Notes under the pieces: model-generated
Told to the model about the DNA's origin: nothing
Seen by the model: only the letters and a program-made list of their open reading frames with translations
Database searches by the model: none
Translations under genes and position numbers: made by a program
In this document: positions 49,347 to 61,698 of the stretch, piece by piece
Position numbering within the stretch: the stretch's first letter is position 1
Layout: each line of letters starts with the position of its first letter
NCBI GenBank assembly: GCA_034008185.1
Contig: CM067081.1
Span: 67,756,054-67,820,053 of the forward strand
Length of the DNA stretch: 64,000 nucleotides
Origin: Gorsachius magnificus
Taxonomy: Eukaryota; Chordata; Aves; Pelecaniformes; Ardeidae
Reading direction: 5' to 3'

Positions 49347-52300
49347 AAAAAGAAGAAATTAGTGTTGGTATCCTGGAGGAGCCAGTGTTTATATTTCACA
49401 CCCAGAACATCATTCTGGACTGTGACAGTCTTTCCCGCCCATGAATGTGCACCTTCAAGCACTGTTCCACCTTGCCTCTTCCCCACAGAGCAAGAATTTT
49501 TAATATGCAAAAAAACCCAGATACTACTTTTTATCTGGAAAATGAGCATCCCTAAACAAAAGGGCAGAGAACACATTATTTGTTAACATACAGTGCCTTG
49601 AAGGGTGGAGAGAGGCCCCGGCTTCTGCACTATGCTTACGATAGACCATTATGACAGAGATACAAAAGCATACACATGAACAGGATGGGCAAAATACAGT
49701 GTAGTTCATGGCATATATATATCTACACATACACTTTATTTTTTTTTTTAAAGGATTTAGTTTCTTTAAAATAAAATGCCTACAGCCATTGCCTCTTCTC
49801 ATCCCCTGCAAAGTTTCTTATTTAAAGTCAGATTCAGTCAACTGATGGTAACTAAGCCTTGGAGCTGGCATGATGCTTGTTACCTGATAGCGCTACATAT
49901 CTGTCTATTTTTGCTTACTGGAATTGTACAGAATAAGTTCTTTTACAGTAGGACCAGATTTAAAAAAAAATAAATACTATCTCAGCATGAAAAGCTCTTT
50001 AGAGACTTAAGGGGTTTTCTTTGGATCCTACCAATGTAAATGGCAAAACCCCCCAACCCTCAGACACCTAATTGCAACCCTTTCTGTTTCTCTCTATCCA
50101 ATTATATGGTTAAGGATTTACTCCTAAGAACTGTAAGCATATATCAACATTATTTATTCACTGACATGTCTACCATTTTGCACAGATTTTTCATTCCAAG
50201 TCACTCATGCTTCAGTAGATCTAAATGGGTGGATGCAATTTGAATCATATGGACAAACACAGCAAGCACTGCAAATGTAGACTTAAAAATCAATCTAATT
50301 CCAACAGGCCAAAAGCCAGAAGGTTTTTTTTTCCCCTTTTAAAACACAGACCTCCTTATTGTCTTGCCTAAGCACAAAAATGGGAGACCGAATCATGCTG
50401 TAGCTTTAACCAGTATCAAAGGCTTTTTATGTTAAAAAATTAGATATCCAAAAATTATTAATAGTTCCTTGCATTTACTTTCTATTTTTCAGCATTTTGT
50501 CAGGAGAGGTCATTCCTTTGGCTTCTTTCAGGGTATTTTACATCACCATATACTTTTGCTTGTATTTCTGCCTACAGTAAAAACACATTCCCCCAGAACT
50601 GCCACATTCCCTCAAGAGCTAGCTGACAAATCTCACTCAAAACACACAGGCACTGCAAATTAGCTAACCACTCTGTGTTTGAAGGTAATATGCCACATTA
50701 ATTTCATTAAGTCCAGAGACACCACTCAATATTCAGTAAGAACATTATTTAAGTCACTACTCCACCAGCCACATGGAAGAACATATATTGGATAAACAAT
50801 GAAGCCCAAGGCATACCCACAGGTTAAACTTCCACCACTGAAACAGTTTCCCATTCCTTGAAATAAAGGCATCCAGCTATAAGTTCTGGCAACCAATGTA
50901 AGTCCCATCCAGTCATCCCTACTGAGAAAGCAGGGGAGAAAATCCAACAGCTGGAAATGGCAGCTGGTTTGACTGTTTGTCTCAACTATCCCCTCTGGTT
51001 CAGCACTCTCGGTTATGTCCTCTTCCCCCATTCTGCTCCAAGAGGTTTTATTTGGAATCAAGGATTCATCAGCCACCACTTCAGGCACAGATTTCCTGAG
51101 TTCTTTGATACAACCAGCTTCTACCAAACTGGGAACTATCTGAATGTCCCAGCAGCCATGCTTCTGCTGGCAGCCTCAAGGGCCTCATTCTGTGCATATC
51201 GCTTGATGCAAGTTTTCATGCACAGGCTTAACCCAAGGGGGCTACACAATTGCATAAACATTGCCCAAATACCTAATGCAAAATACAAATACATGCAAAA
51301 TACTTGCATTGTTCTGAGCCCTAATACTCTGTTCAGCCATAAAATTGTCCTTTCTGCTGGAAGAACATGACAGATGAATCTACTCAGTAATGACCTTAGA
51401 ACAAAATGATACTTAATGAACTGTGGATTATATACCCAATTCTCTATCAAGAGTGCAAGGGGAGCTTCAGTATACAGGAAGTCTAAAGGCAACGTAAATA
51501 CACGTAAGACTTATACTGAGCATACTTTAATTCAGCTCAGGTGATTCTGGGGGAAAGAGCAGGGAAGAGACAACAACCAGGGCCTCTGGCAAGTCCTCTA
51601 TTAATGTTTGTCATTGATGGTGGTCAGGGGCAGAAGATAACCAAGACCACACCACAGCAAAACAAACATGAGATTCAGAAAAGCAGAGTGGACAACAGGA
51701 AGCTTCTAGTCCAACACATGGTATGAGAAAGAGACTGATTAAGAGAAGAAATGCTATGAAGGCTGACTTAACCACACAGGGACCACATTGGATCACTACT
51801 TCTAGGCACAAGGCTTACTAGCCCTGAGCAGCACCTGCTGGCTGGTACTTTTCACAGATACATTATTTGTGGCCACTGTCAAGAGAAGAGCAGCTTTGTC
51901 CCACTCCTTGCTTTCCCCCTCTGAGACCTTGCACCCCTTGTAGATTCGCAACCTCTCATCGCTTGGGTAACACCCCTGAGGTGCACTGCATTCTTAATTA
52001 ATATAAGCAAGCAGATTTCCAACACAAGCGCAGTCACTCTGCACCAGATAATTAGCCAGCAAAGTAAGGATACACATCAAGATAAATCTGATATCCCCCT
52101 GCCCCAATCTTGTGTAGCTCTGCAGAAAGAGTATCTTCTTTCTGAAGGAAGCAAAAGTAACCACAAATGCTTCCAGCTTCCACTTAAACATGTGCTTTTC
52201 CTCCATGTATCTCTCCAGAACAGTACTCGCTTTGTCTCCCACCCAGACCTGAAGAGCAAGAGGTCGCAGCAGTCAAACCCCATGATTTATTTCCCAAGCT

Positions 52301-52880
52301 AACTTATCTTGAGCACAAGCCCCAGGGCTCCAGAATGGTTTTTCCAAAAGAACAGCTAAATCCCTCTCTCAGCATCCCCTCTCTCCCAAAAGCCAGAATT
52401 AGCCTGATGGGGCTTCAGCGAGTACTTTTATTTTGACATAGCAATTAATAAAAAGCAGCAGCATCTGCCTACACAGCCCTCAGGAGTCTGACAAGATCCT
52501 CCAAAACAAATACTAGAACTAGCCTGGCTGAAAACTCAGGCATCTTTCAGAATCAAGTGAGTTCAGATTCAGCTCCCAGGTTTTGAGTTAAGCTTTCCTT
52601 GCAGATTAACCAACCCTACATTCAGGAGAACTGTTAATCATTCAAAGAGGAGAAATAACGAGGGCCCCCTCCCCCAGACTTGCAGCGTAGGCTGCAGATC
52701 AGCATGGTCACAATGGAAGGGCACAGACAAGACCAGGGCTGTCATCATTTCAGTTTCTTCTAGACTTCAAACAAGTGATGGGATATAACAGCTGAGTGCA
52801 GGATCTTGCAAGGACAGAAACAGTGGACCTCCGTTGTAAATGCAATTCAGCTCCTTCCAAGCTGAATACAAAAGCATTTT

Positions 52881-52910
52881 CAAACCCAGCTCCTTCAAAC
52901 CCAGCTCCTT
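52881..52910. repeat. 15-bp perfect tandem duplication
   Basis: CAAACCCAGCTCCTT occurs twice back to back. Confidence 0.95.
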
Positions 52911-54964
52911 CAATGAAGACTACTAAACTTACAACAGTTTTATTAATTTCTTTTTCATTTTGCCATCAGCAATGAGAAGAATAGCACTGCAGGTATCAAC
53001 TACTACTTAGTCATGAAACGGGGCTTGGTCCTCAGTCACTGTCTCTTGTTTTCCTGATGAGACTAGAAACTACAGAGAAAGACCTGTAGCAATTTTTAAA
53101 TCCTTGCTCCAAGTTTTCAGGCACACGAGGGTCTGACTCTGTAACCTACTCCACATACCCTCACTTCACACCCTCTCTCATCTCTTTTCCAGTATGTACC
53201 CATCACCTTAAGTGCTGAAGGAGGGAAGCTCTACCTCAGCAGTCCTTTTCTCAGGAAGTGCAGGGTTCTTACTGCACAGCTTTTATACAGCCCCTAACAT
53301 CGACACATACACTGATCGATCCCTCCTCAGGACACTTTCCCTAGGATGCTTCCACAGCTCTTGCAATGGAAGACACATACAAAAGTCAAGTAACAGCATA
53401 AAGAATACTGCAATGGATTTGAATCTTCAGGCATACTCTCACCAAAAGCTTGCTTGTTCGGAATGCTCATGGGAGCAGGAATATCGGGAAATCAAACCTC
53501 AAAAGTTCCCTCCAGCCACTGTTTCACTCACATGCAGCTATCCAGCTTAGATCCCTTCCCATTTCAAGGTATCTATTTTTAAATCTCTTCTAATGTGTGT
53601 TTTGGCAATGGATATTTTCAGCAGGAGACAGGGAAGGAGAAGAGAAACAGATTACTGTGTAGATCAAGTGGAATGAAAGCAAATAAGGAAGAGAATCCTC
53701 ATTTCAAACATGATGAATGGGAACTTCTTCCCCTAGAAAACGTTGAAAATCTCTTCACTTCTACATGTTTTACTAAACTCCAGAGGCATACTTGCAATTT
53801 TAATTCTATACCTTCAGCTATCTGCTGAAATCATCGCAAATAATATTAGCAGAGAGGAAGAGACTTCATTAAACCAATCTTAGTGTAGAAACATTTCTTT
53901 AGTTTCAAGCTGTGTTGCAAAACCTCATGCTTGTTTCTCAATACTTAGGATTCGCTAAAGCAGTTTTGTTTTGGCACCAGTACTTCAGTGGATGAAGTGA
54001 AAGAGTTGCACGATGAATAATAATGAAACCCCCCAAACCAGAATTCTTTGTGTATGGATTGTGTTTTTTTTAAACTGCTTTTGTGATTGAAAGTAAGGAC
54101 TATTAACATGCCATTGACAACTCCACATCCTCTGACTATTTTTAAACGTTTAGAAATACTGGATTCATCCTGCTGCACGAACTGAAGACCAGAGTTCACA
54201 TCACCATGTGAGCGGGAAGCAAAATCAGTCTGTACAAAGGAGTACACTTGTTTGTTTCTACTACTAAGCTTTTTCTACTACTTGGCTAATACGTTTTATA
54301 TTATGCTTTGCAGCGTATGTGAAGGGAGCAGGGTAGAGAAGAGAAGGTTTATTCAAAGCAGATACAGAAAGCCAAATAAAATCTGAATACACTTCAGTCT
54401 CCTACTAGACACAGAGCTACAAGACGTCAGGCAAGTAAGACAGGCTCTGCAAGAGCCAAATTGGGCAGATGTCATGGTAGCTTCCTTACACAAACTATTA
54501 AAAATACCTAGTATTATATTTGAAGCACGGTTTTGGCAGAGGACATGCAGCAGGAAGTATATGGCACAGAAGGCAACATCTAAATCCAAACGTACCACTT
54601 ATGCCCACTGTTAAGAGTGCAGGCTGCAGTCTTCCAGACATCCACCAAGCCTACGTAAAGTTTTCCTCAGGTCACTGTGCAGAGACACCCAGATGAACAG
54701 TGCTGAGTTATAGCCACAACCACCCTGACTACACAGAGAAAAAATAAAGCAGTGTGCATTTTCTCAACCCTATGCTCAGAAAAGGGAGACAGACACACGA
54801 GCTATAGTTATCATCCTCACTTGACAGTTGCTGGTTTGGCTCAGTAAGGCTTACAGGGATTATAACAACTTTAAGCAGCAGCCATTTGGCCCCTAGTCAC
54901 CTCCCAAAATATTCTGTAAGACGACACACACAAACAACATAAGTCACATTACAGCTGCATTTAC

Positions 54965-54984
54965 TTTTTTTTTTTTTTTTTTTT
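54965..54984. repeat. T20 homopolymer
   Basis: Twenty uninterrupted T followed by AAAA. Confidence 0.97.
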
Positions 54985-55905
54985 AAAATCACTCAAAGCA
55001 GCCTACAACACCAACAATTGTTACTCACATGGGTGGCTTTTCATGTGGATAAACGCCCTCATTCATAAACCCTGCCTTGGGTCTCAAGGCTCACTTCATT
55101 CTCCTCCTTCCATTAAGTCTTGCTTCTCTTCCTGGCACCCTTCCCAGCTGTATTACTTCCCTACACAACCATACAGTCTTTGCCTTCAATAATATCCCTG
55201 ATCAGGCTGAAGTTGTACCCATACCCGTCTTATCCCTTTCCCTTAAAGGCTTGGGTGTTTCAGAACTGAAGTATATTGATATTAGGAATTCAAGCTATGG
55301 TTAGATGTAGTTGAGTGCGGAAGATGGCAGGCCCTGGGGTGGACAGCACACTGAGGAGTGAGCTGGGAGCATGCAGGAGAGAAGCTGCAGAACATGCTAT
55401 ACAGCATCCAGCTCAAGGCCTCTTTACTTAAGGCCTCTGGGCTTAATAAAGCTATTATTTCAAGAAGGTGAGCTGGCAACGTAAAAAATATGGAAGTAGC
55501 TAATGGAACAAACTCAGATACAACAGCTAATTTTGGCAATGCTCCAACTAAGGGAAACAACTTTGTGTTTAAAACTTGAGAAATGGCCTGTGTCCAAGAT
55601 GTTATCGGAGCATGAGAGACATTTAGCTATGCAGCCATGAACTCCAAACATAGGAAAATAAAGGGTTTAAGCAAGCCTAGAATTAAAAAATAACAACATT
55701 AAATACAGCAGTAGAATTACTTAGAAAAAGTTCTGAGAGTTACTGATTGAATTTGTTACCTGATTTAATACTAAAACAAAGACACAGCAACCTCTTGTTA
55801 AAGAGAACACAGCCTTAACTGTGAGTTTACAGCACATTTCACTATACACTCACAAAGCATGCTGCAGACTTGTAGTTCTCACTGTTACCTTCACTGGAGA
55901 CTAGC

Positions 55906-55929
55906 AAAAAAAAAAAAAAAAAAAAAAAA
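55906..55929. repeat. A24 homopolymer
   Basis: Twenty-four uninterrupted A; no retroposed sequence recognised beside it. Confidence 0.97.
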
Positions 55930-57182
55930 GACTGGGGGTAAGGCAAGTGCCTCTGGCTTCATTTGCTGTTTCATGCAGGCTTTGATCACTATGTTTACCA
56001 CGTGAAAAATTCCCCAGTGAAATAGCGGAGAACAAAATAATCACAGACTCAAGACACTTGGCTCATCTCTCTAAAGCACACACTGTCAGCCATTTGATTC
56101 TTAATGTACAACAGTTTTTGCCTTTATTCATATCCTTGAAACAAATTTAGAGATGTCACATTCCTTCCATTCTTCACCTATGATTTGAGAAGCTGCCTTG
56201 ATTTCCTGTTGCAGCTGACACTGCCCTTTAAGTGAATGGAAACATTTGATGCAAACAGCAAAGGCAAAGTCAGTCTTAACGCCAACGAGCCAAGAAAGTT
56301 TAACCTCGGAGACAATCTGTAGCTAGGAACAAGTCCTGGATGGTGGAGCCTGAAGTTTGAAGCTGATCGTGGGGGAAGCTAAGTAGTGGGTTCAGCAAAG
56401 GAAATTAAGATGTAAAATTCTTGTCAGACTGTCTACTTGCAGCTCAGAACTAAAGAAAAGTTGTAGATCTGTGCATTTAAAAAAAAGTAATTTTCACACA
56501 TTCCTGAGGACATAAAATACACCAGTCCCTTCACGTACATCTCTGCTAGGTTATATGGAACAGATCCAATTCTATTCAGTGCCTTTGTGGATGATGGTCA
56601 TATAAATACTGAACAACAAATACAAATTAGAGAAGCGTATTAAATCCTGGCTCTAACTGACCTCTCCCTCATATCTTACGACTTGCATGTGACCTTCTTA
56701 GAATTTACTGAAAGCTTGTGCCAAGTTTATGAAAAGCATGCTGCTTGAAGAGTTTAAGATTCTCTTCCTGGGAACCTGGAGAGCTTGCTGTGACCAACGC
56801 ATGCGTTCACTGTGCTTGTCCAAAGATCCCCAGAGAAGTTGGACATCTCTGAACTGCCCCACATAAACCGTAATTTTGCATTGCTCTCTAGTTTCCTAGA
56901 AAGGCCTCCCCATGTTGTAACTCTTGACTTCTTTCATCAGATGCTAAAGTTATCCTCACAGCAGCCCTCAAAATGTTTCAGCACAAAGCCACCATTCAGT
57001 TTAACAGAAGCCAACAGAGGCTGGACGGTAGGAAGGATTTAAGTCCCTGATTGCAACTTATGAGTCCCACCTGACTGCTGAACAGAGGAGTTAAGGTTCA
57101 CCATGCTGGCTGCTTTTAGTTTTTGAGATGCAAACTTAGATAAAGGGCATCAGGCTCACAGAGATTCTCTTCAGAGCACCGG

Positions 57183-57235
57183 TAAGGGCACCAGACTGGG
57201 CAACAGGATGTACTGGTTCAGTTCTTAGGAGTTTT
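57183..57235 (+). mobile_element. Possible MIR-like SINE 5' fragment
   Basis: AAGGGCACCAGACTGGGCAA followed by CAGGATGTACTGGTTCAGTT resembles the tRNA-derived head of old amniote SINEs. It is short and diverged. Confidence 0.38.
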
Positions 57236-57600
57236 GAATGATTCATGCTTCGTTGATTTAAGAGGTTACCTCTCTCAGCTGTCTTCTCATGCCTCTGCTG
57301 AAGCCTAATAAAATAAAAATCTGTTGCAGAAGATTAGGACAGAGCTCAGGGAGGCAACTTCTTACACTGTCCCAGTATAAAACACAGGAGATCATGAGTC
57401 AGAGTCTGAAGGCTCTGCCACAGATATCCCAAGCAAGCCAGAATTGGACATTTATCCAAGTCCCTCTGGGAAGGAGAGATAAGTGCTTCCTTTCTCCCAC
57501 TTGCCAGTTCTATTTAAGCTTTACATCAGGAAAAGCCTGCCTGGAAAAAATACACATTTCTGTAGCATTTAGTAGAAGCTTAATGAAGCTCAACTGAGTA

Positions 57601-57658
57601 AAAAGGAAAAAAGAAAAAAACAAAACAAAACAAAAAAAAAAAACCACAAAAAAAACCA
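57601..57658. repeat. A-rich low-complexity tract
   Basis: A-rich sequence with scattered G and C, including three AAAAC-type steps (AAACAAAACAAAACAAAA). Confidence 0.95.
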
Positions 57659-58899
57659 AGAAGCCCCCACAGGCACTCCTCGAATTCCCAACTACACAAG
57701 ACAGTGTTTCAGCATGACTTCAGTTATAAGCCTTTTCATGCAGATAAAAAAGTCACTTTATGCAGATATCCTGGAAGAAATAGGCTTCTCCAGGACAAAT
57801 CTGAATGAAAAGAAATTGGTTCAGAGTCAGTAGTGCTAGGGCTGCATATGAAACACCTGTAAATTCAGACATTCACACAAAGCACCTTATTTTTCATAGA
57901 CTACAAGAAAATCAATTTTTGAGCTTACTGGAAGATAGGGGAGTTACCAGTACAAGTAAAAATACAGGCAATTCTTAAAACTAACTTTATAGCAAGCCAG
58001 CCTCGCATCAGCCATGAAGCAGAAAATAGGCATGAACAACAGAGCAGAGCCCATGTTCTCCCCTTCAAACTATAGTCAAAGGCTGTGTCACCCACTTTAG
58101 TGCCAGCCACGCAGATGTTCAGGCTTAAATTATTTTAGTCGTGCATTGGCCCAGCTCCACATCCCTGCTCCCATCTACCATTGCATATAGCAGCAATGAT
58201 ACCTCAGAAAAAGGGACCCAACACATGCTTCACTATTACGTTGGCAAGTGCCTGGCAAGGAAGGACCATACATGAAAGCAGGTATTTCTCTGCTGCATAC
58301 AAATTACACGGGCCTTAGGGCACACAAGCTTCGCCTGCCCAATAATTCACGGTTACTCAATGGGTTGAATCAATTTACAAACAAGCATTAAAGAATGTAA
58401 CAGCATGACTGGCTCCTCAGCTATGCACTCATCTCAGTCTTACAAAAAACAATAGGCGACTGCAGCATGGTCTGAAATCATTTGAAAAACATCTTCCTCT
58501 GGAAGTCCATGCACTTGTTTTTATGACTGTGTTTACATCTACTAAAGATTAAGTAGCTGTGAGTGTTCCTCACTAAGACCAATTCCTATTCACAGACTGG
58601 GAAGACATCCCAGATTTACCATTCATGTATTTGGGATTTTTATTTGCTTTTCTTTCATGCGACAGAAAAACAAGGACAGAAAAACACCTATAGGGATAAA
58701 TGCAAAGTTCAGTTGATATCATTGTCTAAGTGGATATTCAGGGACTGTGAAGAAGCAAGTTTTTCAAAAACAGTACTTGCAAAAAGAAGCTTGTAGAGGG
58801 AGAAGGCAGACTGCCACTCAGGACAGGAATTCACTGGAAGGAGAAACAATGATCAAGGAGATCATCTTTAATCAAGCCTTAGATTAAAGAAAACAGCAC

Positions 58900-59360
58900 T
58901 GTAAAGGGATTTTGAGAGGTCATCTGGTCCACCACTGTTCCAAAGCAGAAGATCCATATTTTGGTAATGACTGATTACACAGAACCTATTAAAAGCCTTC
59001 AGCAATAAATAGGGAAAAACCAAGGCAATCTATTCCAGTGCTTCAGAATCTTTAACAACAGCAAGATTTTTATTCACAATAAAACTTAACCTAAAATTCC
59101 TCCCCCACTGCAATTTAAGTCCCTTATTACTTGCAATATCCACACTGGACATACAGAGCAATTCCCTCCCTCTTAGGTTTTTTTTGTGGGGGTTGTTGTT
59201 TGGGATTTTTGTTTTGGTTTTTAGTATCTTTAGATAGTTATATCTACTCTCATCCCTTTTCTCTAAGCTAAACAATTCTAATCTTTTAACCTTTCCTCAC
59301 TGGTTATGTTTTCCAGACCCCTGATCACTGTGTTGCTCTCCTCTGAATTCACCTCAATTA
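58900..59360 (-). mobile_element. Ancient CR1 LINE 3' part, degraded
   Basis: On the minus strand. Plus-strand phrases such as TGAGAGGTCATCTGGTCCAC, CAATCTATTCCAGTGCTTCA, AACCTTTCCTCACTGGTTAT and GTGTTGCTCTCCTCTGAATT correspond, in the same order, to the 3' UTR and ORF2 end of CR1. The same phrases in less decayed form occur in the younger CR1 at 60391-61077. It is interrupted by a T/G-rich stretch at about 59177-59222. An A-rich tract borders it at 59364. Confidence 0.72.
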
Positions 59361-59363
59361 ATG

Positions 59364-59404
59364 AAAAAAAAAAAAAAAAACCAAAAAAAACAAACAAAAA
59401 AAAA
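59364..59404. repeat. A-rich tract beside the ancient CR1
   Basis: A17 followed by CC, then A-rich CAAACAAAA sequence. It borders the 5' side of the CR1 relic at 58900-59360 (minus strand), so it is not the CR1 tail. Confidence 0.95.
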
Positions 59405-59660
59405 CTTAGCTCCACAGGAAACCAGGAACCTTCCAGTTCTGCACAGCCTCAGTGTATCTCTTCAGCTTTATAATGATATCTAAAGACAGATGGAATTTTT
59501 CCCACTGAAAGAATTACACTTGTTACTTATTCCTACTACTAAGAGTTTATTTTCTCAATAGAAAAATAGTTGGATTAGTTCAAGGAAATTACATCAACTA
59601 TTCTCATACATTCCCACTCCCCATTTTCCACTTCCCTGTGAAGCACTAATGACTATCCAG

Positions 59661-59680
59661 AAAAAAAAAAAAAAAAAAAA
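59661..59680. repeat. A20 homopolymer
   Basis: Twenty uninterrupted A. Confidence 0.97.
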
Positions 59681-60390
59681 TACACTGTACAACTTCTAGT
59701 TGTGAGCAGGAAGGCTACAATTCATTCACCCAGGAATGAATTTATGTGACTTAAAGTCATTTTTAGAGAAACAACTGGTTCAGGGACAACCAGTTTAGGG
59801 ACGCTGTATGTCAGTTATTGTAAAAAAACAAGTGCAGACAGATCAGTCTTTGCTTTTTCACTTTTTTTTTTTTTAATATAATACACTACAAACAGGAAAG
59901 TGTTAGCATCATCATTCAAAACCATGTTAATTATGTTTAGCTAATCTAAATGCCTCAAGAAACAAAAGTCTCCGTTATGGCCCCCAGTACAGCATATCAG
60001 AATATAAGATGAGGAATAAAGACTTAAAGACAACAAATATTATACGAGAGAACAATTAGAGTGACTTATGGGAATAAAACCCACTTCAAGCTACACAGAC
60101 TCACATTCTTAAATGTGTTGGGTACTTCTGAGGGGTTGGGGGCAGAGTCTAGAGTTATTTCACAAAGTAAATTATTTGCAATAACAAGACAAATAGCAAA
60201 TTCCTAACTGTATTACTCTCACTTTTTTCTTACTTTATATTTTAAGATGAAACTTGACTGTTCCTTGCTGCTACTTTCACCTCAACTCCAGAAAAAAAGC
60301 TCACTTGCCAGAGTATATCTATATGCCCAGCCTTGTTCCCCTTATTTTTTTGATATTTGAGGACTTCCAAGAGAAAGCATTTTAACTTTT

Positions 60391-61077
60391 AGAATAGAAT
60401 AGAATCACCTCGGTTGGAAAAGACCTTTAAGATCATCGAGTCCAACCGTTAACCTAGCACTGCCATCCCACCACTAAACCATGTCTCTGAGCACCTCATC
60501 TATCCTTCTTTTAAAGACCTCAAGGGATGAGGACTCCACCACCTCCCTGGGCAGCCCATTCCAGAGCCTGACAACCCTCTCAGTGAAGAAGTTTTTCCTA
60601 ATGTCTAGCCTAAACCTGCCCTGGCACAGCTTCAAGCCATTCCCCCTCGTCCTATCATCTGTTACCAGGGAGAAGAGGCCGACCCCCACCTCGCTACAGC
60701 CTCCTGTCAGGCAGTTGTAGAGGGCGATCAGGTCTCCCCTCAGCCTCCTCTTCTCCAGACTAAACAACCCCAGTTCCCTCAGCCGCTCCTCGTATGACTT
60801 GTGTTCCAGACCCCTCACCAGCTTGGTTGCTCTCCTCTGGACCTGTTCCAGCAATGCAACATCTTTCTTGTAGTGAGGGGCCCAAAACTGAACACAGTAT
60901 TCGAGGTGCGGCCTCACCAGCACCGAGTACAGGGGCACGATCACTTCCCTACTCCTGCTGGCCACACTATTCCTGATACAAGCCAGGATGCCATTGGCCT
61001 TCTTGGCCACCTGGGCACACTGCTGGCTCATATTCAGCCGGCTGTCAATCAGTACCCCCAGGTCTTTTTCCACCAGG
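60391..61077 (-). mobile_element. CR1 LINE, 5'-truncated, with intact 3' end
   Basis: A roughly 690-bp non-LTR retrotransposon on the minus strand. The 3' end reads GGTGATTCTATTCTATTCT, the ATTCT-type terminal repeat of avian CR1, preceded by the familiar 3' UTR phrase GGTCTTTTCCAACCGAGGTG. The body is an uninterrupted reading frame for the C-terminal end of the CR1 ORF2 reverse transcriptase. It is truncated at its 5' end just before GTGGAAAAAGACCTGGGGG. It lies in the same direction as RASA3 within intron 2. No poly-A tail and no clear target duplication, both normal for CR1. Confidence 0.93.
60474..61077 (-). pseudogene. CR1 ORF2 C-terminal fragment (reverse transcriptase end)
   Basis: About 200 codons with no stop or frameshift until the terminal TAG at 60476-60474. 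Recognisable conserved phrases include [77 protein letters not shown] and [20 protein letters not shown]. These belong to the region after the catalytic palm of CR1 reverse transcriptase. The endonuclease and the catalytic motif are absent, so this copy cannot move on its own. The open frame suggests a relatively recent insertion compared with the other CR1 relics here. Confidence 0.92.
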
Positions 61078-61580
61078 AAATTTTGCTACATGCTTCTCAT
61101 TCCGTTTTATTCTACATTGGGCCTCTACAATCTCACAGGAAGCATCCAAGATAATCAGACAAGCATTTTATGCTCAAACCTCTACTTTCAGTTGCAGCCT
61201 CATGACAGGATAAAAAAAAATCCCTAACTCCACCCATTAGGGTAGCTAGATCAATGCAAAATTCTAAGCATAGACGTGGAGTTCAGCACTCCCTCCTAAG
61301 CTGAGATCTAAAAAGCTTAGGGAAGTTCAAAACAAATATTGCAGAAAGAAAGGAGCATTGGCTGTACATTCTTAAGAAAGAAGACATTTTCCCATATATT
61401 CAGATAGGAATAGTAACATTAATAGTTCTACCACTAGTGTTCTTAAAACTGGAAGAAGGATCATATTCATCCTCTTTCCTTCCCTCCTCCCCCCTAAAAA
61501 AGTATCTTTGGAACATTAAACAAACATAGTAAGCAGAGAATGAGAAGAGTTAACAGAACATGTACGCATGTATTTGTTAC

Positions 61581-61698
61581 CATAATGACTTCTCCACTAT
61601 TTTGGTCCTGAAAACCTCCTCCTGGTCCAGGTTTACAGTACAGTAGCAATCCCTCATCTTGTTTGGCCCCGGATACGTAGGAAGATTTTTGGCTTCGC
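61581..61698 (-). CDS. RASA3: RASA3 exon 2: first strands of the C2A domain
   Basis: This 118-nt exon completes a glycine codon from exon 1 (enters with GC), encodes 38 whole codons and ends with TG, the first two bases of a cysteine codon. The peptide includes [11 protein letters not shown], then [18 protein letters not shown] and RTKIVEKSL, the opening beta-strands and first loop of a C2 domain. The acceptor is strong (pyrimidine-rich, ending ttgtctttag). The donor is gtaaca, weaker than consensus. Only one aspartate is obvious in the first loop (RDCYC), in line with the reported poor calcium coordination of this protein's C2 domains. From memory, human RASA3 has S for T and S for N in the LPTYPGPN stretch, so the match is close. 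It is the most 5' coding exon seen here. Confidence 0.95.

Larger units (their letters stand above)
49281..61580 (-). other. RASA3 intron 2 (12.3 kb)
   Basis: Contains the (AC)12 microsatellite close to the exon 3 acceptor, a 15-bp tandem duplication at 52881, several A and T homopolymers (54965, 55906, 59364, 59661), a possible MIR-like SINE at 57183, an ancient CR1 relic at 58900-59360 and a younger CR1 at 60391-61077. No gene other than RASA3 is supported. Confidence 0.85.
819..61698 (-). other. RASA3: RASA3 gene, partial (exons 2-7 of a multi-exon gene)
   Basis: Six exons on the minus strand join with consistent phases into one reading frame of about 183 residues, matching the N-terminal C2A-C2B region of RASA3 (GAP1-IP4BP). 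The known family role is a GTPase-activating protein for Ras and Rap1, held at the inner plasma membrane through a PH/Btk module that binds phosphoinositides and inositol tetrakisphosphate; in platelets it restrains Rap1. Full-length RASA3 is about 830 residues: C2A, C2B, RasGAP, PH, Btk. Only residues of roughly 19-201 fall here. The paralogue RASA2 is excluded because, as I recall it, its C2A reads YDKNVLQRD where this gene has FDRDVFRRD, and the linker here ([14 protein letters not shown]) is RASA3-type. The first exon, promoter and 3' part are outside the window. Exon numbers assume one upstream coding exon. Confidence 0.93.

Noticed and set aside
50726..51492. Overlapping ORFs of 133, 137 and 118 codons on both strands.
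   Set aside because: Open frames on opposite strands over the same bases point to chance; no family resemblance in any of them.
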